From positions 121,100,897-121,164,896 of the forward strand of contig OX638370.1 in assembly GCA_951812925.1 (NCBI GenBank): DNA of 64,000 bases, read 5' to 3'. Shown here in pieces: positions 59,453 to 64,000 of the stretch (its first letter is position 1; every line of letters begins with the position of its first letter). Position numbers and translations under genes: made by a program. This DNA is from Calliopum simillimum. Its lineage: Eukaryota > Arthropoda > Insecta > Diptera > Lauxaniidae. The notes beneath the pieces were generated by a model. That model did not search any database. It had not been told where the DNA came from and saw only the letters and a list, made by a program, of their open reading frames with translations.

Positions 59453-60227
59453 CATACATCAACAAATATAATGCGTTCACAATAAAAAGTTGATGATAAA
59501 ACATTGAAAAAAGAAACAAATGAAATGAAAAACAAAAAAGAAATGGAAAAAGTAGAAAAAACCTTTGTAAACATAATTGCAGCTGAGTAACTAACTAACG
59601 GCAACATGTTGATATGTTTGTGCAACATGATTTATTATGGAACAAACATGAATTTATAAATAAACAGCTAGTAAAAAATTACAGAAAATAAAAAAAAAAA
59701 TAAAAAACAAACAAAAAGAGAACCAATGACGATGCCGCTTAACATGCAACATGCGCATAGAAAAGTGAATAATGCACAGCTGGCTAATTAAACACGAAGA
59801 AGACTAAGAATGAAACCTAATATCTTTTAACTTGTTGCTGATGGCTAATGTTGATGGCTAATGATGTTGCTGCTGCTGCAGTTACTGTTGTTTTACGCGT
59901 AAGTTGAGCGCTGATTAATTTGCACAACGACTTCATGAGTCAAATTTAGTTGATTTTTGTTTTTTTTTCTTTTACTTCATTAATGACAACAGTAAAAAAT
60001 GTTATGTGCTTGACAAGCAGGCGTCAATTGCTGCCAGCTGCAACTTAAATGCCAACAAAATAAATTGTCATTAAAGTAGTTAAGTAAAAAGTAGTAGAAT
60101 AAGGTATAAGACTAGGAAAAAGTTGAACATCATTTGATATTGTAAACGTTGCTAGAATTTCGTCATCACTCAGAAACTACTAAGCTAATTGAGCTGAAAA
60201 TTTGGGAATAAGTGTATCTCAGATATG
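59453..60227. other. Spacer
   Basis: A/T-rich with GCT/GTT runs at about 59862-59895. No gene recognised. Confidence 0.5.
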
Positions 60228-60618
60228 GCAAGGTTTTTATGCAATACACGAAGGTTTCCGAAGGCCACCCGAAGGCTTCATAGTCAAAACGAAGAATATC
60301 TAGGTACACTAAAGAGAAAATGTCTATGGCGGACTTTCAACAAGTTTTAAGTGATAGCTCTCCGGGGCATTCGAAGTTTGTCGAATGACACCCGAACGCT
60401 TCATAGTGCAAATGAAGAATATTTAAGCATACTAGAGAGAAAACATCTATGGCGAACTATTAACAATACTTAATTGATAGTTTTTTTTGGAATACCCGAA
60501 AGTTCCCGAAGGTCACCTACAGGCTTAATAGTCAAAACGAAGGATACCTTGATTACTAGAGGGAAAAATTTAGGCCCAACTATCAGCAAGCCTAAACTGA
60601 TGGTTTCGTGGGACACTC
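60228..60618 (+). repeat. ~124-bp minisatellite, three units
   Basis: The landmark 'cttcatagtcaaaacgaaga' and its variants end at 60278, 60401 and 60526 (periods 123 and 125). Each is followed by 'tatggcg(g/a)act'-like and 'caa(g/t)a(c)tta' blocks. Two related inverted units lie at 10617-10830. Confidence 0.85.
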
Positions 60619-61439
60619 CACCTAAGCTATTGGGAATTTTTGAGATGGTTTGAAATGAAAGTTACTTTCCCATGATAAATAAATTTTTATTGGTGACGTG
60701 GTACAAATTAACGCTTTTATCTATATCTTCTAAGCTATTGGAAATGAAAAAACAAAAACATGCCTAGCAAAGCGGGCAGGGAAGGCTTGTAAATGTATAA
60801 AATTAAGAACAAAAAGAGAACACCAAAAGAAAAACCAGCACACATATTGAGTTTACAACTATGAAATGATCACAAAAATGATAAGTAAACCTCATCAGTT
60901 TAAAGAACTCAACATGATATACATCTGCAGACGTGTTTGAAGCTTATTTTTAAAAACAAACATATTGGAACAAAAATTGTTTCGCATAAATATCCAATTT
61001 ATTATGTGATTATGAAAACATGAAAATCTAATGGAAATTCTTTGCTAACGATTTTACTACACTGACCCACTAATCAGTGCACTCAAGACATGTCTTTCTT
61101 ATCAGCATCATAAAATGCTACCATAAAAAAAAATAAAAAAAGTTTGTTACAGTCACATACAAACGTAAATGCAACAGATTGTGAGTGTTTCCGCTGCATC
61201 TGATGCCAAGCATCTGCATTGCAACGCATTGGAACTCAACTTCTTGACTGAACGTAATGCGGATTAATTTCGAAAAAAAAAAATTAATTTTATTTAAAGA
61301 AACAAGTCGGTAAAATATAAAATCAATAAAAATTATAGGAAAAAAAAAAACAAAACGAACTTAAAGCTTATTGAACTGATAATTTGATTATAACCAGATT
61401 GGAAAAATATTAGTATCCATACAAATGAGGTTATTCTAT
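60619..61439. other. Spacer
   Basis: No gene or repeat recognised. Confidence 0.5.
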
Positions 61440-61525
61440 GTCAAAATTACGTACAATTTTTTGTAAGTCTAGGCCTCTTCTATCACCTGCCAGAAGAAAC
61501 GTAACCTTAACGTTTAGACCCTGTA
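61440..61525 (+). mobile_element. Foldback family G, right-end fragment
   Basis: 'gtacaattttttgtaagtct' then 'aggcctcttctatcacctgc', 'agaagaaacgtaacc' and the terminal 'gaccctgta' match the right end of the copy at 58513. Confidence 0.8.
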
Positions 61526-62021
61526 TATTTTAAATTATTTGAGGCAGTTGAATGAATGTTAAGGGTACTGAGTTAAATGAAATCCACTGGATTTTATTAT
61601 ATTTAATGAGTATATAACAAAATGATTTATCAAAATGTTCTAACATTTTTCTAAAGTGGGTTTAATTAATGAAGTAACGGTTATCAACAGTTGCAATTTG
61701 CACACACACACTCAAAAAAGATAGTAAAAGTTTAATTCTACAAAACATGCAATGAATATCGCGTTGCAAACAAAATAAACATAAAACCAACAACATAAAT
61801 GGCACTGTTGTTGTACTTGGTTGTCGCTGCTGCTGTTTCTGCTGCTGCAAACGCACTGCGTCGTCACGTGATGATGAAAAATAGTTTAACGTTGCAATTA
61901 TCACGCAGTTGCCTTGTAAATAGATAAACCAAACCAAGATCATGTTTTGAAGAAAAAATAAGAAAACACTTGCGCATGTATTAAGTCACACAAACACAAG
62001 CATACTTGGGGTGTGCAGCTT
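61526..62021. other. Spacer
   Basis: GCT/GTT-rich near 61800-61850. No gene recognised. Confidence 0.5.
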
Positions 62022-62632
62022 CCCAAGAGGAAAAAATTCAAGCGCTTCTGAACCAAGCACTTTAAATGCGCTTACAAAATGATTTTTTGTAAGGGTGCAG
62101 TAAGAACAACATGGGTTCGAAAACAGCGCGGGTGTTTTATTTTTATTTTGCTTTATTTATTTTTTTGTTAAAATATGTTTTATTCAACATTTTTTTATTT
62201 TACTTTGCTATTTTCCTTTCTCTTATTTGTTTAATTTTGTTCAATTGAATTGAAACACATTACACAATGGTTCTATGTAAGGCTGTAGGAAGTCAATGTC
62301 GAATGTCAAATTCTGTTTGGACAATATTTGCTTACAAATACAAATTTAAAACCTCTTCATCGTAACGGGCGATGGTGTAGCGGTCTAACGAGTTTGTAAA
62401 TGTAAGTAAAAATAATATTTTTCTATCTATCACACGAAAGGTCCTGGATTCAAATCCTGGTGCTGCCAGATTTTTTTTTTCATATTATTGAAAGAACGCT
62501 TACAACGCCGCATTACAAATAAGTGCTTCAAAAGGCCTTTTGAGGTAAGCGCGCTTACATCCTATGACATGCAATGTTAAAAAGTTAAAAAAGAAAGAAT
62601 ACTTAGTTCTTACGAAGCGCAAGCGTTTATTG
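62022..62632 (+). mobile_element. Inverted-repeat element with tRNA-like modules (family T), uninterrupted copy
   Basis: The left end CCCAAGAGGAAAAAATTCAAG leads into GCGCTTCTGAACC. The right end carries the inverted equivalent near 62611-62632. At about 62366-62470 a tRNA-like stretch reads GATGGTGTAGCGGTCTAACG (box A form) and then GGATTCAAATCC (box B form) before 'tggtgctgcca'. The spacing of about 60 bases between boxes and the poor T-stem pairing show that it is not a working tRNA. A second T-arm-like string, ATGGGTTCGAAAACAGC, lies at about 62110. Confidence 0.75.
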
Positions 62633-63160
62633 GTGAAAAAGATGCACTTCAGAATGGTTTCCTATTGGGTTTGTTTATTAATATCTGTTTTCTTTTTTAT
62701 TTTTATTTTTTGTTCCTTTACTTCTTCACATCGTGACAAGTTTAGGAGTTGTTGCGTTAAAAATTTTGTGGTTTTGTGGGAATTTTTGAAAAATTGTTTG
62801 TTCTTGTGGTCTTGGATCTTTAGGCCTAGGTATGAGCAGCAGCAGCAGCAGCTGTTACCGCCGATGAAGTTCTTCTTAATGTTATTGTTGTTGCCAAATG
62901 TTTCGCATTCGTGACATTCATTGAGTAGTTGATGCGTCGTCGTTGTCAACATCATTTCGTGTGTGTATGTGTGTGTATTTATTTAAAGGCGTTCATTAAA
63001 TTTAATTACCTTTGAGGTTTTACTTCCCTTTTCTACTTTGCTTCTTTTATTTTGCTGAAATTTTCCTTTGAAATATGAAACTTAATAAATATTTCAATGG
63101 AAAACTGCTCCAACGTAATATTTAAAAGTACATTCTAAATGGTTTTTTCTTTGTAGCTTA
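62633..63160. other. Spacer
   Basis: CAG run at 62837-62852 and GT run at about 62958-62976. No gene recognised. Confidence 0.5.
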
Positions 63161-63542
63161 TGCCCCAGATAGACGACAGTTCTAATCTAGATTATAGACG
63201 CAATAATGTGAAACTTTTTTTTGCATGATTTTAGGCATTTTTTTACAACACATTTTGTGGACATTGACTACAAGAAAATTTCTAAATTCAGGGTCTAAAA
63301 CATCAAAACCAGATTAATGGTGAGTTAAGCATCAGAAAAACTAATAAAAATTTTTTTGACCCTGAATTGGTAAATTTTCTTTTGTATGTATGTATGTATG
63401 TATTCTCCTTTAACTCCTAGGAGGAGCATAGGGCCAATTTTCTTTTAGTCAATATCTATGAAATATGTGTTTGAAAAATGCCTAAAATAAAGCACATTAT
63501 TGCGTCTATAATCGAGATTAGAGCTGTCATCTGTCTGGGGCA
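63161..63542. mobile_element. 382-bp MITE with TTA target duplication
   Basis: It starts TGCCCCAGATAGACGACAGT and ends with the near complement 'agctgtcatctgtctggggc' + A. TTA flanks both sides (63158-63160, 63543-63545). Pairing continues inward through 'tagacgcaataatgtg' / 'cacattattgcgtcta' and 'aaaatttctaaattcagggt' / 'accctgaattggtaaatttt'. A TTA/TAA target is typical of PIF/Harbinger-type elements; the assignment is tentative. Confidence 0.9.
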
Positions 63543-63699
63543 TTATATTATATTCATTTTCAGTGTTATTTAGTTGAAAGTGGTAATTAAAAATTGTATT
63601 TACTTACATTTACTCCTTACTAGGGTCTGCTCATGATGTGTTGTTGGAGTTTTAAGACATTTTGTTTCAAGATACGTTGTCCTGCATCTGCTTTTTAAA

Positions 63700-63802
63700 T
63701 AAGGTGTATGGCATAATGTTACGAAGCTTCTGGGAGGTGATAGAGGATGCCTAGACTAACAAAATATTGCACCTGGGGAGTTATATCGTTAAAACTGATT
63801 TT
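63700..63802 (+). mobile_element. Foldback family G, left-end fragment
   Basis: 'aaggtgtatggcataatgtt' then 'acgaagcttctgggaggtga' and 'gcctagactaacaaaatatt' up to 'aaaactgattttt', where another repeat takes over. Confidence 0.85.
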
Positions 63803-63920
63803 TATACCCTACACCCAGGGTATATTCACTTTGTCCTTCCGTTTGTAACGCAGAGAAGGAGGCGTGGCAGATATAGAAAAGTATATATATTCTTGATCAG
63901 CGTCACCTCCTGAGCAGTGC
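63803..63920 (-). mobile_element. 'TATACCCTACAC' repeat, end fragment
   Basis: TATACCCTACACCCAGGGTA, then 'ttcactttgtccttccgttt', 'gtaacgcagagaaggaggcg' and 'tggcag', is the inverse of 18341-18420. It sits inside family G at 63802. Its far end is not recognisable before the window ends. Confidence 0.75.
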
Positions 63921-64000
63921 TGTCGTTTTGAAAAGTTTGAACGAAGTGAAATTTTGTAAAAAGTGAAGTGTTGCGAAGTAAAATTCTGAAAAAGTGAAGT
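63921..64000 (+). repeat. Start of a GAAGTGAA-type minisatellite at the window edge
   Basis: 'gaagtgaaattttgtaaaaa', 'gtgaagtgttgcgaagtaaa' and 'attctgaaaaagtgaagt' look like successive imperfect units of about 22-30 bp. The array continues beyond the window. Confidence 0.5.

Noticed and set aside
62366..62475. Possible tRNA gene
   Set aside because: Box A- and box B-like strings are about 60 bases apart and the T stem and acceptor stem do not pair; it is tRNA-like only.
1..64000. CRISPR array, operon, riboswitch or bacterial regulatory features
   Set aside because: The DNA is plainly eukaryotic repeat-rich sequence; the tandem arrays have no spacer-repeat architecture.

Overview
This is AT-rich eukaryotic, non-coding DNA. 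The mauritiana-type mariner, the dispersed 'TATACCCTACAC' repeats, the abundant TTG/CAA trinucleotide runs and the lack of compact genes point to a fly, probably an acalyptrate of tephritid type. That placement is inferred from repeat character, not from a host gene. I found no host gene I could name, no rRNA and no functional tRNA. The window reads as a large intron or intergenic desert filled with transposable elements and minisatellites.

Layout. 0-2 kb: the edge of a TIR MITE and a 1.4-kb 19-bp satellite that is open in all six frames. 2.7-4.1 kb: a GC-richer patch with four copies of a CCTTCTGGAAGG motif and an exon-like coding remnant. 5-10 kb: a MITE nested in another repeat, a long-TIR foldback and a complete 230-bp MITE. 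10-16 kb: two more inverted-repeat elements, a 20-bp perfect hairpin, a second foldback copy and a repeat with ATGGCAAC palindromes. 17.8-18.4 and 24.2-24.5 kb: a 'TATACCCTACAC' repeat and its tandem subunits. 25.27-26.51 kb: an apparently intact mariner with a 345-aa transposase. 27-28.4 kb: a solo-LTR-like repeat interrupted by a MITE, then a possible small LTR. 30.2-30.9 kb: a very long (GACCAA)n array. 33.6-34.8, 39.5-41.9 and 45.0-46.8 kb: three large foldbacks, the last two related. 36.4-37.6 and 62.0-62.6 kb: a DNA element carrying tRNA-like box A/box B modules, one copy split by another MITE. 42.1-42.6 kb: a broken LINE reverse transcriptase. 43.3-44.1 kb: a 20-bp minisatellite. 52.8-57.7 kb: a dead mariner, two more LTR copies and a perfect 174-bp inverted duplication. 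58.5-64 kb: further foldbacks, a 124-bp minisatellite and a TTA-flanked MITE.

No gene network is visible. What links the window is transposition. Only the mariner has an intact enzyme; the short inverted-repeat elements are non-autonomous. The most unusual signals are (i) a core of about 25 bp (TTGCTTAAGTCTTTYGTT) found at seven or eight scattered places outside any repeat I can define, (ii) three kilobase-scale inverted repeats that would make long hairpin RNA if transcribed, and (iii) the tRNA-like modules inside an inverted-repeat element. All coordinates and similarities were read by eye, so element boundaries are approximate except where a TIR plus TSD fixes them.
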